Positions 50,162-58,623 are shown, counted from the stretch's first letter. The stretch is DNA of 64,000 bases from Nevskia soli DSM 19509 (GCF_000711955.1 NZ_KL544000.1:68738-132737), one strand, 5' to 3'. Notes: generated from the sequence alone by a model not told the origin. Made by a program: numbers and translations.

Positions 50162-51178
50162 ATGAATACAGCACAAAGCCCGGTACGCAACCCGCAACGA
50201 ACTCCGGTGCCGGTCGGCTTCTTCGCCATCGCGGTAGGCCTGCTGGCCCTGGCCAAGGCCTGGAGCGTGGCGACGGAGTTGTGGCATCTGCCGCAGATCG
50301 TCGCCGACGTGCTGACAGCCGTCGGCACCGCCGCCTGGCTGGCGACCGTCGTCGCCTATGCGCACAAGTGGCTGTTCCATCGCGCAGAGGCGCAGGCGGA
50401 GATGCAGCACCCGGTGCAGTCCTCGTTCGGCGCTTTGGGGCCGGTGTCGACCCTGCTGGCGGCGACCGCCCTGCTGCCCTATTCGCGGCCGGTCGCACTC
50501 GTATTGTTTGCCGTGGCGATGATCGTCCAGCTGGCATTGGGGCTGTACCTGCACGGGCGCTTCTGGCAGGGCGGCCGCAAGCCGGAACTGGTCACGCCGG
50601 CGATCTACCTGCCGGCGGTGGCGCAGAACTTCGTCGCCGGCACCTCGGCCGTGGCATTCGGCTGGACGCAGGTCGGCGCATGGTTCTTCGGGGCCGGCCT
50701 GCTGTCCTGGCTGGCGATCGAATCGCTGATCCTGCATCGCGCCGCGGTGCAGGACAGCCTGCCGCCGGCGCTGCGTCCGAGCCTGGGCATCCAGCTGGCG
50801 CCGCCGGTGGTGGGCGGCGTGACCTACCTGAGCCTGAGCAGCGGCGTGCCCGACCTGTTCGCGCAAATCCTGCTGGGCTATGGCCTGTACCAGGCGCTGT
50901 TGCTGCTGCGCCTGCTGCCCTGGATCCGCCAGCAGCCGTTCAACCCCGCATATTGGGCTTTCAGCTTTGGTGTGGCCGCACTGCCAACGATGGCAATGCG
51001 CATGGTCGAGCGCGGCTCCGGCGGCCCGATCGAATGGCTGACGCCGGTACTGTTCGTCACCGCCAACCTGATCATCGGCGCGCTGGCGGTGAAGACACTG
51101 GTGCTGTTGCTGCAAGGCAAACTGCTGCCGGCTGCAACGATTGCCACGGCGGCACCGGCGGCGGAGTCGGCGCACTGA
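50162..51178 (+). CDS. tehA: TehA/SLAC1-type transporter
   Basis: A 338-residue protein with ten membrane helices. VPVGFFAIAVGLLALAKAW, HPVQSSFGALGPVSTLLAA, TPAIYLPAVAQNFVAGTSA, SLGIQLAPPVVGG and QPFNPAYWAFSFGVAALPT match E. coli TehA segment by segment, so this is TehA (homologous to plant SLAC1 anion channels). TehA with TehB gives tellurite resistance when overexpressed; here no tehB is next to it. The ATG at 50162 has GGGAG upstream. It is 123 bp downstream of fsr. Confidence 0.92.
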   Translation: MNTAQSPVRNPQRTPVPVGFFAIAVGLLALAKAWSVATELWHLPQIVADVLTAVGTAAWLATVVAYAHKWLFHRAEAQAEMQHPVQSSFGALGPVSTLLAATALLPYSRPVALVLFAVAMIVQLALGLYLHGRFWQGGRKPELVTPAIYLPAVAQNFVAGTSAVAFGWTQVGAWFFGAGLLSWLAIESLILHRAAVQDSLPPALRPSLGIQLAPPVVGGVTYLSLSSGVPDLFAQILLGYGLYQALLLLRLLPWIRQQPFNPAYWAFSFGVAALPTMAMRMVERGSGGPIEWLTPVLFVTANLIIGALAVKTLVLLLQGKLLPAATIATAAPAAESAH

Positions 51179-51251
51179 GCGCCGCCCGCAAGCATGGAGG
51201 GGGCCGGCAACCGCTACACTAAGCGGCCCCGAAAAAAACGAGAGATTCTCC

Positions 51252-51725
51252 ATGCGCCGATGGCTGATAGCGATGCTGATGACAACCGCAGGCATGACGG
51301 ATGCAGCGGCGCAGTCCTGCACACCTTACCCGGAAACCTTCGCGCAGGGTTTTTATCGTTCGAGCTATTCCTTCTTCAACGAATCACCGGACCAGGTCAG
51401 CGCCGTGGTCAGCCCCGCGTTGCTGGGCAAGCTCCAGACCGAGCGCGATTGCGTGGTGAAGCACGGGCATTGCCACCTGCAATACGACCCCTGGCTGGGC
51501 GCGCAGGACGGCAGCATCGGCTCACCGTTGCAGTTCCAGCGCGAATCGCAGGACACGCACAGCGCCGTGGTGGTGATGAGCTATCCCGGCGCGGCCGGTG
51601 CACCGGCGAAAAGCGTCAAGCTGAAGCTGCGCAAGGCTGCGGACAGCACCTGCTGGCAGCTGGACGACTTCATCACGCCGACCGGCGAATCGCTCGCCGC
51701 GATACTCGGCGCCTCCGGGAAGTGA
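51252..51725 (+). CDS. Exported protein, DUF3828-like
   Basis: A 157-residue protein with a signal peptide (MRRWLIAMLMTTAGMTDAAAQ). The mature part, FAQGFYRSSYSFFNESPDQVSAVVSPALLGKL then CHLQYDPWLGAQDGSI and WQLDDFITPTGESLAAIL, has the pattern of DUF3828-type periplasmic proteins (NTF2-like). The role is unknown. Convergent with the HIT-like gene; the stops abut. Confidence 0.7.
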   Translation: MRRWLIAMLMTTAGMTDAAAQSCTPYPETFAQGFYRSSYSFFNESPDQVSAVVSPALLGKLQTERDCVVKHGHCHLQYDPWLGAQDGSIGSPLQFQRESQDTHSAVVVMSYPGAAGAPAKSVKLKLRKAADSTCWQLDDFITPTGESLAAILGASGK

Positions 51726-52193
51726 TCAGGGAGTGTCCTGCAGCAGATGGAAATGCAGGTAGGCGATCTCCTGCTTGCCGGGACCATTGCTGACGATTTT
51801 CCAGTTGCGCATGCCGCGCTGGTCGACAACCTGCCGCATCAGGGCTATGCAGCCCTGGATGTATTTCTCGTCACCCGGCGCCAGGTCCAGCAGGTTGCGG
51901 ATGTCGTGCGTGGGGAAAAATACGAGATCGAAGTTCGCCTCCGGCTTGGGGCTGCGAATACCGACGCATTCCTTGCTACGCGCGATGATGCCGGGGGTGA
52001 ATCCCGGCGCCAGGTGCAGCCAGACCGATGTCATCAGCCCCAGCACTTCGGGATCGGTCAGGCATTCGTCGGTGGGCGCGCATTTGTGAATCTCCGGCAG
52101 CGGCCTGGCCTGGGTATTCACAAAACTGACCGCTCCTCCGACGAAGCCGATCCCCAAAAGCAACAAACATCCGAGAATTTTCAGAACACTCAT
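51726..52193 (-). CDS. Membrane-anchored HIT-like protein
   Basis: A 155-residue protein with an N-terminal membrane helix or signal anchor (LKILGCLLLLGIGFVGGAVSF). The C-terminus IVSNGPGKQEIAYLHFHLL resembles the HIT (histidine-triad) active site NxGxxxGQ..xHxHxH, keeping N, G, GKQ and two histidines. NFDLVFFPTHDIRNLLDLA would be the earlier HIT strand. HIT proteins are nucleotide hydrolases/transferases; here an extracytoplasmic one is expected. The active-site cluster is shortened (YLHFHLLQ), so activity is uncertain. Confidence 0.65.
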   Translation of the reverse strand: MSVLKILGCLLLLGIGFVGGAVSFVNTQARPLPEIHKCAPTDECLTDPEVLGLMTSVWLHLAPGFTPGIIARSKECVGIRSPKPEANFDLVFFPTHDIRNLLDLAPGDEKYIQGCIALMRQVVDQRGMRNWKIVSNGPGKQEIAYLHFHLLQDTP

Positions 52194-52350
52194 GCGCTGG
52201 GCGGTTTCCGGAACATGACAGATGATGGATCGGCGGCAGTGTCGGGCACAATGCCGTGGAACAGGGTCGGACCCGGGATCCGCACGCGCTTCGGGCGGCA
52301 CGAAGCTTGCTGCTTTGGGGAGGACACCACGGCAGCGACGGGCGCTTTTC

Positions 52351-52671
52351 ATGAAAGCCGTACTTTACGGACGCTTCAAGCAGGGACTGACCAGCAGCTC
52401 ATCCTCGCATGCCGTGATGATCGTGTCGTCGACCCAGATGAAATTCGATGTCGGCCTGTTTTTCAGAAACCGCTTCGAATTCAGCCCGGATGAGGTGCGG
52501 CGCTTCCAGAGAACCGACGGCGGCCTGCGCATCTATCACAACCGATCCGATTGCCTGTCGCCGATCGTGTTCAAGGTGGCGCTGTTCAAGAGCCAGAACC
52601 TGACTTTGCGCAGCATCAGCCGCGCCGGCTTCGTGCCGCGGGGGCGCATGAAGTTCGGCACAGCCCCGTAA
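52351..52671 (+). CDS. Hypothetical protein
   Basis: A 106-residue basic soluble protein starting MKAVLYGRFKQGL. FDVGLFFRNRFEFSPDEVRRFQR and IYHNRSDCLSPIVFKVALFKS look like a small alpha/beta domain. No family recognised, no clear ribosome site. It is divergent from the HIT-like gene and 61 bp upstream of eutB. Confidence 0.55.
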   Translation: MKAVLYGRFKQGLTSSSSSHAVMIVSSTQMKFDVGLFFRNRFEFSPDEVRRFQRTDGGLRIYHNRSDCLSPIVFKVALFKSQNLTLRSISRAGFVPRGRMKFGTAP

Positions 52672-52732
52672 GAGTTGTCCGGATTCGCGGGATGTGGTCT
52701 GCTCCCCGGAACACCTGGGCCTGTCGAAGGCT

Positions 52733-54127
52733 ATGAGCTACACATTCCGCATCGGCATCCGCAACCACGTCTTCCGCGACCTGCGGGAGCTGCTGGCCAA
52801 GGCCAGCCCCTTGCGGTCAGGCGATCAGCTCGCGGGCATCGCGGCAACCAGCCGCGAGGAGCGCGCGGCGGCGAAGCTGGCGCTGGCCGAATTGCCGCTG
52901 ACGACTTTTCTCGAGCAGCCGCTGATTCCCTACGAGACGGACGAAGTCACGCGGCTGATTCTCGACGCCCATGACGCCGCTGCCTTCGCAGCGGTGCGCG
53001 GACTCAGCGTCGGGGCTTTCAGGGACTGGCTGCTGTCGGATCAGGTCGACGGCGCGATGCTGGCGCGGCTCGCACCCGGCCTGATGCCGGAGATGGCGGC
53101 GGCGGTGAGCAAGCTGATGCGCAACCAGGACCTGATCCTGGCGGCGCGCAAGTGCAATGTGGTGACCCGTTTCCGCAACACCATCGGCCTGCCCGGCCGG
53201 TTGGCGGTGCGTTTGCAGCCCAATCATCCGACCGACGATCCACGCGGCATCGCCGCCAGCATCCTCGACGGCCTGCTCTACGGTGCCGGCGACGCGGTGA
53301 TCGGCATCAACCCGGCGACGGACGATCCGGCGAAACTGCTGACGCTGTGGCGGCTGCTGGACGAGCTGATCGCGCGCTTCGACATTCCGACGCAGTCTTG
53401 CGTGCTGACCCATGTGACGCGGCAGATCGAAGCCATCGGCCGCGGCGCGCCGGTGGACCTGGTGTTCCAGTCGATCGGCGGCAGCGAGGCGCTGAATCGC
53501 AGCTTCGGCATCGACCTCGCGCTGCTGCGGGAGGCGCAGGATGCCGCGCTGAGTCTGAAGCGCGGCATCCTCGGCAATAACGTGATGTATTTCGAGACCG
53601 GCCAGGGCAGCGGGCTCTCGGCCGGGGCGCATCACGGCATCGACCAGCAGACGCTGGAGGCGCGTGCCTATGCCGTGGCCCGCGCCTATTCGCCGCTGCT
53701 GGTCAACACGGTGGTCGGCTTCATCGGGCCGGAATATCTCTACGACGGCAAGCAGATCATCCGCGCCGCGCTGGAGGATCATTTCTGCGGCAAGCTGCTG
53801 GGCCTGCCGATGGGCGTGGACGTGTGCTACACCAATCACGCCGAGGCCGATCAGGACGATATGGACAACCTGCTCCTGTTGCTTGGCGCCGCCGGGGTCA
53901 ACTACATCATGGGCGTGCCGGGGGCGGACGACATCATGCTCAACTACCAGAGCACCAGCTTCCACGACGCACTGTACCTGCGCGAGGCGCTGGGACTGAA
54001 GCACGCACCGGAGTTCGAAAGCTGGCTGCAGCGCATGCGCATCGTCGACGAGGCCGGGCGTTTGCGCGACAGCCGCGGCGGCGAGGCCCTGCCCGCGCTG
54101 ACCGCGTTTGCCGAGGCCGCGTCGTGA
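52733..54127 (+). CDS. eutB: Ethanolamine ammonia-lyase, large subunit
   Basis: A 464-residue adenosylcobalamin-dependent subunit that, with EutC, turns ethanolamine into acetaldehyde and ammonia. RNQDLILAARKCNVVTRFRNT, GLPGRLAVRLQPNHPTDDPRG, DLVFQSIGGSEALNRSFG and YFETGQGSGLSAGAHHGIDQQTLEARAYA (broken) are all EutB landmarks. CYTNHAEADQDDMDNL contains the conserved C-terminal acidic residues. Its stop overlaps the eutC GTG. No other eut gene (kinase, aldehyde dehydrogenase, shell, EutT) lies here, so this is a stand-alone degradative EutBC. Confidence 0.94.
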   Translation: MSYTFRIGIRNHVFRDLRELLAKASPLRSGDQLAGIAATSREERAAAKLALAELPLTTFLEQPLIPYETDEVTRLILDAHDAAAFAAVRGLSVGAFRDWLLSDQVDGAMLARLAPGLMPEMAAAVSKLMRNQDLILAARKCNVVTRFRNTIGLPGRLAVRLQPNHPTDDPRGIAASILDGLLYGAGDAVIGINPATDDPAKLLTLWRLLDELIARFDIPTQSCVLTHVTRQIEAIGRGAPVDLVFQSIGGSEALNRSFGIDLALLREAQDAALSLKRGILGNNVMYFETGQGSGLSAGAHHGIDQQTLEARAYAVARAYSPLLVNTVVGFIGPEYLYDGKQIIRAALEDHFCGKLLGLPMGVDVCYTNHAEADQDDMDNLLLLLGAAGVNYIMGVPGADDIMLNYQSTSFHDALYLREALGLKHAPEFESWLQRMRIVDEAGRLRDSRGGEALPALTAFAEAAS

Positions 54128-54915
54128 AGGCACAGCCGCCGGCAACACCTGCCGACATCACGCCGGTGATCGAGGACTCCTGGGCGGCGTTGCGCCGGCA
54201 TACCGATGCGCGCATCGCCCTGGGCCGCAGCGGCGCCAGCCTGCCGACGCGCGCAGTGCTGGCCTTCGAGCTGGCGCATGCGCAGGCGCGCGATGCGGTG
54301 CTCACCGCGCTCGACGTGCCGGCCCTGCGCCGGGAACTCGAAGCCGATGGCTGGAAGGTCGCCGAGGTGCGCAGCGGCGCGCCCGACCAGGCGGCCTACC
54401 TGGCGCGCCCCGACTGGGGGCGTCGCCTGCATGACGACTCGCTGGCCGCCCTGGACGCGCCCGGCATCGGCAAGGCCGACCTGGTGCTGGTGGTCAGCGA
54501 CGGGCTTTCCTCCACGGCGGTGCAGCAGAACGCGGCGCCGCTGCTGCGGGCGCTGAGGCCCCTGCTGCCGGAAGGGCTGGCGCTGGCCCCGGTCGTCATC
54601 GCCACCCATGCGCGGGTCGCCCTGGCCGATGAAGTGGGAGAGCGGCTGGGCGCGCGCATCGCGGTGAGCCTGATCGGGGAGCGGCCGGGCCTGTCCTCGC
54701 CGGACAGCCTGGGGGCCTACCTGACCTATGCGCCGAAAGTCGGCCGCAACGACGCCGAGCGCAACTGCATTTCCAACATCCGGCCACAGGGCCTGGCTTA
54801 CGGCGAGGCGGCACTGCAATTGGCGGCACTGATCCGGGCCATGCTCCAGGCGCGACTTTCCGGGGTGAAGTTGCAGTTCGACCCCGCCCGGGCGATCGCC
54901 GCCGACCCGCATTAG
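54124..54915 (+). CDS. eutC: Ethanolamine ammonia-lyase, small subunit
   Basis: A 263-residue subunit that starts with GTG in the GTGA overlapping the eutB stop, hence translational coupling. TDARIALGRSGASLPTRAVLAFELAHAQARDAV, LVVSDGLSSTAVQQNAAPLL, ARIAVSLIGERPGLSSPDSLGAYLTY and DAERNCISNIRPQGLAY (in parts) are the family signature, including the cobalamin-binding segment. A hairpin follows 58 bp after the stop. Confidence 0.94.
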   Translation: MKAQPPATPADITPVIEDSWAALRRHTDARIALGRSGASLPTRAVLAFELAHAQARDAVLTALDVPALRRELEADGWKVAEVRSGAPDQAAYLARPDWGRRLHDDSLAALDAPGIGKADLVLVVSDGLSSTAVQQNAAPLLRALRPLLPEGLALAPVVIATHARVALADEVGERLGARIAVSLIGERPGLSSPDSLGAYLTYAPKVGRNDAERNCISNIRPQGLAYGEAALQLAALIRAMLQARLSGVKLQFDPARAIAADPH

Positions 54916-55241
54916 GCGGTACCGGTCCGATCAATCCGACGGTCGAAATCGGGCGTTTTTCACCATGCGTGCCATGCGTGCCAAGGTTTTTTGTTGGCAC
55001 GCATGCGGCGAGCGAGTGCTCCGGATGGGGTCCGAAATGCATGCCGGCGGATCCTCCGGGGGACTCCGGATAGCCGTCGCCGACCCTGGACATCAGGCTG
55101 TCATACCGACCGTGGCGGATTCCGGCCTATCGGGCTTTTTTCGGGCCTTTTGAAGAAAGGTGGGGCCGCGTGCAAAACTAGCGGCCTTCCGGCCCGCGGC
55201 CCTGCCGCGCGCCCAAAATCACCAAGGACTCACCGCTCCAC
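54916..55241. other. 326-bp gap with hairpin
   Basis: Holds the 12-bp hairpin at 54973-55005 and, further on, a T-rich stretch near 55130-55150 that may end a transcript. No gene-like frame. Confidence 0.5.
54973..55005 (+). terminator. Hairpin after eutC
   Basis: CATGCGTGCCAA (54973-54984), loop GGTTTTTTG, TTGGCACGCATG (54994-55005): a 12-bp perfect stem with a T-run in the loop, preceded by a direct repeat of GCCATGCGTG. A probable terminator or mRNA end. Confidence 0.55.
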
Positions 55242-56651
55242 ATGCCCGCCCCCAAAAAACGGAAGCCTGTGCCGGTCCAGGCACTGGAAGTGCCCCGCTC
55301 CGCCGCCAATTTCGGCCTCAACCTGCTGGCCCTCGCGGGCGGCCTCGGTACCATCCTCGGGCTGATCTACTGGGGTCCCGCCCTCGATGCGCTGCTCGGG
55401 CCGCTGCCCTGGCAGATGGGCAGCGTGGTCAGCAACCACTTGCTGGTCGGGCTGGCGGGCTGCCTGGTGGTGTTCTTCATCATCGGCGGTGTCGAGCTGC
55501 TGGGGGTGCGCACCTACCTGAATCCCGCCACCGGGCTTGCGGGAAAGAACCTGCGCAGCCCGGATTTCAAGCGTGTCGCGGTGCGCCTGCTGGGCCTGCT
55601 GCTGACCTTCGGCATCATCGCCGTGGTGTACTGGCTGTTTCCGGAGTATCACGGCAGCTTCTACCAGCCGTTCTGGGATTTCCTGCAGGCGCTGGCGTTC
55701 CCGGTGGGCCTGCTGGTCATCCCCTACTTCGTCTGGACCGACATGCGGCTGGCCGATCCGCACGACAGCTACTGGCACCTGGGCATGGTGCCGGTCCTGC
55801 TGCTGAGCGGACGCAGCCTGGACGAGATCGACCGGCCGGCGCTGAAGTCGCATTTCATGGGCTGGGCGGTGAAGGCCTTCTTCCTGCCGCTGATGATGAA
55901 CTACCTCAGCGGCGAAGTGCGCGCGCTGGGTAATTCCCTGACGGGTTTCATGGCCAACCCGAACGGCGGCGGCTACCAGTTCCTCTACGACCTGTCGTAC
56001 ACCGTGGATCTGCTGTTCTGCGTGGTGGGTTACACCATCACGCTGCGCCTGTTCGACTCGCATATCCGCAGCACCGAGCCCACGGCCTTCGGCTGGCTCA
56101 TCGCCCTGCTCTGCTACCAGCCGTTCTACTCGGTCATCGGCAGCATGTACCTGCACTACGATGACAGCCTGTACTGGGACAACTGGCTCTCCTCCATCCC
56201 CGTGCTGAAGAACATGTGGGCCGGGGCCATCATCCTGTTGCTGTTCGTCTATGGCCTGTCGACCGTCGCCTTCGGTCTGCGCTTCTCCAACCTGACCTAC
56301 CGCGGCGTCATCACCAACGGGCCCTACCGCTTCACCAAACACCCGGCCTACGTGTCGAAGAACCTGAGCTGGTGGCTGATCTCGGTGCCCTGGACCTGGC
56401 CGGCCGGAGGCCACTGGCACGAGGCCCTGCGCAACTGCTGCCTGCTCGGGCTGCTCAACCTGATCTATTACCTGCGCGCGCGCACCGAGGAAAACCACCT
56501 GAGCCTGCGCGATCCGGACTACGTCGCCTATGGCCTGTGGATGAACGAGCACGGCGCGCTGGCCTGGCTGGGCAAGTTGCTGCCCTTCCTGCGCTACAAG
56601 CCGCCGGCGGTCACCGCGGCGGCGAAGAGCCCGGCCGCCGCGCGCGCCTGA
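55242..56651 (+). CDS. Isoprenylcysteine carboxyl methyltransferase-like membrane protein
   Basis: A 469-residue polytopic protein with about eleven hydrophobic segments. The C-terminal quarter has the ICMT/PEMT-like pattern: TNGPYRFTKHPAYVSKNLSWW, then RTEENHLSLRDPDYVAYGLW, with Arg, His and the Glu pair that bind S-adenosylmethionine. The N-terminal 330 residues are a separate, uncharacterised membrane region after a basic start (KKRKP). Bacterial members methylate unknown substrates. Its stop overlaps the HAD gene ATG as TGATG, so the two genes are translated together. Confidence 0.75.
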   Translation: MPAPKKRKPVPVQALEVPRSAANFGLNLLALAGGLGTILGLIYWGPALDALLGPLPWQMGSVVSNHLLVGLAGCLVVFFIIGGVELLGVRTYLNPATGLAGKNLRSPDFKRVAVRLLGLLLTFGIIAVVYWLFPEYHGSFYQPFWDFLQALAFPVGLLVIPYFVWTDMRLADPHDSYWHLGMVPVLLLSGRSLDEIDRPALKSHFMGWAVKAFFLPLMMNYLSGEVRALGNSLTGFMANPNGGGYQFLYDLSYTVDLLFCVVGYTITLRLFDSHIRSTEPTAFGWLIALLCYQPFYSVIGSMYLHYDDSLYWDNWLSSIPVLKNMWAGAIILLLFVYGLSTVAFGLRFSNLTYRGVITNGPYRFTKHPAYVSKNLSWWLISVPWTWPAGGHWHEALRNCCLLGLLNLIYYLRARTEENHLSLRDPDYVAYGLWMNEHGALAWLGKLLPFLRYKPPAVTAAAKSPAAARA

Positions 56652-57322
56652 TGGCGCGGCGCGGCATGAACCCCGGACTGATCCTCTTCGATTGCGACGG
56701 CACCCTGGTCGACAGCGAGGAACTGGGCACCAGCGTGCTGCTGGAGATGGCGGCCGGGCTGGGACTGAACCTGCCGCTGCGGGAGACCAACGCCTACTTC
56801 CGCGGCTGGAAGCTGGACCAGTGCGTGGCGCAGATCCGCATCTGGCTCGGGCGCGAATTGCCGGACGACTTCGTCGCCCAGGTGCGGACGCGCACCCAGG
56901 AAGTATTCAAGGAGAGGCTGCAGCCGGTTCCCGGCGCGGTGGACGTGGTGCGGGCATTGCGTCACCTGCCGATCTGCGTGGCCTCCAGCGGGCCGCGCGA
57001 GAAGATCGAGTTGAGCCTGTCGCTGACCGGGCTGCTGCCTTACTTCAGGGAGCACATCTTCAGCGGTTACGAGGTGGGGAGCTGGAAGCCGGATCCGGGA
57101 TTGTTCCTGCATGCGGCGGAAGCGATGGGGGTGGAGCCCGCGGCCTGCGTGGTGGTGGAGGACAGCCTGGTGGGTGTGCAGGCCGGCATCGCCGCGGGGA
57201 TGACGGTATATGCCTACCAGCCGGAGGCGGTCGATCCGCAGATTCCGGAGGGTGTGCGCATCCTGCGGCAGCTGGAGGAATTGTTGCCGGCGCTGGGAAT
57301 AGCATCAGCGGATAGGGAATAG
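56651..57322 (+). CDS. HAD-superfamily phosphatase (beta-phosphoglucomutase/GS1-like)
   Basis: A 223-residue HAD hydrolase. LILFDCDGTLVDSE holds the nucleophile Asp and the acid Asp (two residues apart) near 12-14; ICVASSGPREKIE is motif II with Ser; SWKPDPGLFLHAAEAMG motif III with Lys; CVVVEDSLVGVQAG motif IV. It has the four-helix cap of subclass I, close to phosphoglycolate phosphatase and beta-phosphoglucomutase-like proteins. Its ATG overlaps the stop of the ICMT-like gene. Substrate not known. Confidence 0.88.
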   Translation: MARRGMNPGLILFDCDGTLVDSEELGTSVLLEMAAGLGLNLPLRETNAYFRGWKLDQCVAQIRIWLGRELPDDFVAQVRTRTQEVFKERLQPVPGAVDVVRALRHLPICVASSGPREKIELSLSLTGLLPYFREHIFSGYEVGSWKPDPGLFLHAAEAMGVEPAACVVVEDSLVGVQAGIAAGMTVYAYQPEAVDPQIPEGVRILRQLEELLPALGIASADRE

Positions 57323-57350
57323 ACTGCGGCATCAGCCACCGGAGGGCTCC

Positions 57351-57815
57351 ATGAAAGCGATACTCGGTTCCGTCATCGTCTGCGGCATGATGACTATGGG
57401 TTCTCTCACGGCCAGTGCGCAGCCGGCGGATCAGCCGCCCGCTTTCGTGGCGCTGACGCCGGATCAACTCAAGTGGATCGATTTCCCCGGCCGGCCCGGC
57501 GTGAAACTGGCGATGATCGAAGGCGACATGAAGAAGGCTGCGCCCTTCACCGCGCGCATCAGCTTCCCCGCGAACTACAAGCTGGCGGCGCACTGGCATC
57601 CGGGCATCGAACATGTGACGGTGATCTCCGGCACGCTCCATCTCGGGACCGGCGATGGCAGCGACCCGGCAGCGGCAGTGGCGCTGCCGCCGGGTTCGGC
57701 TGCGGTGATCCAACCGAAGACGCTGCACTTCGGATACACCAAGGACGCGGTGGTGATCCAGGCGCATGGCATGGGGCCGTGGGAAACGCATGCGCCGGGG
57801 GAGTTGGGGAAGTAG
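57351..57815 (+). CDS. Exported cupin protein
   Basis: A 154-residue protein with a signal peptide (VIVCGMMTMGSLTASAQ). One cupin domain: FPANYKLAAHWHPGIEHVTVISGTLHLG is motif 1 with HWHxxxEH metal ligands, and PPGSAAVIQPKTLHFGYTKDAV is motif 2 with His. A short C-terminus follows. A metal-binding periplasmic cupin, possibly an oxidase/isomerase or a sensor; substrate unknown. GGAGGGCTCC precedes the ATG. It is the last gene before the accessory island. Confidence 0.85.
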   Translation: MKAILGSVIVCGMMTMGSLTASAQPADQPPAFVALTPDQLKWIDFPGRPGVKLAMIEGDMKKAAPFTARISFPANYKLAAHWHPGIEHVTVISGTLHLGTGDGSDPAAAVALPPGSAAVIQPKTLHFGYTKDAVVIQAHGMGPWETHAPGELGK

Positions 57816-57830
57816 CGTCGTTGGCGGCAG

Positions 57831-57959
57831 TCACAGCGCCAGTTGGCCGCCCACGATGCGGGGCACTCGCCACGGGTTGGCCTCGCGCAACGTTTCGGAC
57901 AACAGCGTATCGGGGAAGCCCTGGTAACAGACGGGGCGGAGGAAGCGCTCGATCGAGGT
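57831..57959 (-). pseudogene. Remnant of an aldehyde dehydrogenase gene (C-terminus only)
   Basis: In one minus-strand frame, the last 42 codons read TSIERFLRPVCYQGFPDTLL then SETLREANPWRVPRIVGGQLAL and stop. This is the C-terminus of NADP-type aldehyde dehydrogenases such as alpha-ketoglutaric semialdehyde dehydrogenase, whose last residues are RFLRPVCYQ..PD.LLP.ALRDANP. Everything upstream of the remnant (higher coordinates) is unrelated island sequence. The gene was therefore cut by insertion or deletion at about 57960-57990. Confidence 0.65.
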
Positions 57960-58052
57960 CATGCCGGGGCAGCCGAGATGCTTCCTGAAAATGGCCGTCG
58001 GCCACGACCGCTTTTTAGCCGCAAGGACATGGCTGTGTCGGCAACCGCCACA

Positions 58053-58101
58053 AACCGGAAGTGGACGGGCGACCGGCAGGTTAGTGCCAATAGCGGTCAT
58101 C
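58053..58101. repeat. Island repeat, copy 1
   Basis: GAAGTGGACGGGCGACCGGC and following bases align with the consensus seen in the other copies (AAAGCNGTCANTNNCGAC, then a GGGCC block). A divergent copy upstream of none of the neighbouring starts. Confidence 0.5.
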
Positions 58102-58194
58102 CGGCATCTGAGACTCGCTGCCGGAAAGCTGCCAGACAAGCGGCATGCGGGCTGAGCAGCCAGTGCGCACGCGGCGATGGATCAACGTCGCAGG

Positions 58195-58623
58195 TTAACG
58201 GCCATCCTCAGTGATAGCTCGTCCTGAGAAGTACTTCCGCGATGCGCCGGTGAACAATAGAAACACCGCGATGATCTTCAGCGTGAATCCCAACAACGTT
58301 GCGAGCGCCGATGTTATTGATTTCGCCACGATAAGACGACCAACAATGAACAAGCCGGGTACAGCTAGGACTAAAAAAACAATGAAGAAGATCCGAGCAA
58401 TGTTCTTTCCCTTCCCGATAAAGTGAATGACGACTGCCTGAAGGCAAAGCGCGGCAACTCCTATGCCAGTACCGATTCCAGCCCCCCGGCCCTGGAAAAG
58501 GAACGAATTCGCTACTAATGCACAGCCACTAATGGCCCAGGAGGTCCAAAGCAGAATCGACGCGACACGGACGCGACTTGGCGCGATGGCCGCATTCGAT
58601 GGTCTTGAAGCAACGTCTTGCAT
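58195..58623 (-). CDS. Small membrane protein with four helices
   Basis: A 142-residue protein of lower GC than the core genes. Four hydrophobic helices are visible: VASILLWTSWAISGCALVANS, IGTGIGVAALCLQAVVIHFIG, IARIFFIVFLVLAVPGLFIVGRL, and a last one ending IIAVFLLFTG. The start is the ATG at 58623, just downstream of the repeat copy at 58671-58722. Function unknown. Confidence 0.6.
   Translation of the reverse strand: MQDVASRPSNAAIAPSRVRVASILLWTSWAISGCALVANSFLFQGRGAGIGTGIGVAALCLQAVVIHFIGKGKNIARIFFIVFLVLAVPGLFIVGRLIVAKSITSALATLLGFTLKIIAVFLLFTGASRKYFSGRAITEDGR

Larger units (their letters stand above)
57816..58194. other. 379-bp junction region at the accessory-island border
   Basis: Contains the 3-prime remnant of an aldehyde dehydrogenase gene (57831-57959, minus strand), a degenerate copy of the island repeat around 57983-58018 and a further copy at 58053-58101. 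No complete gene. Confidence 0.65.
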
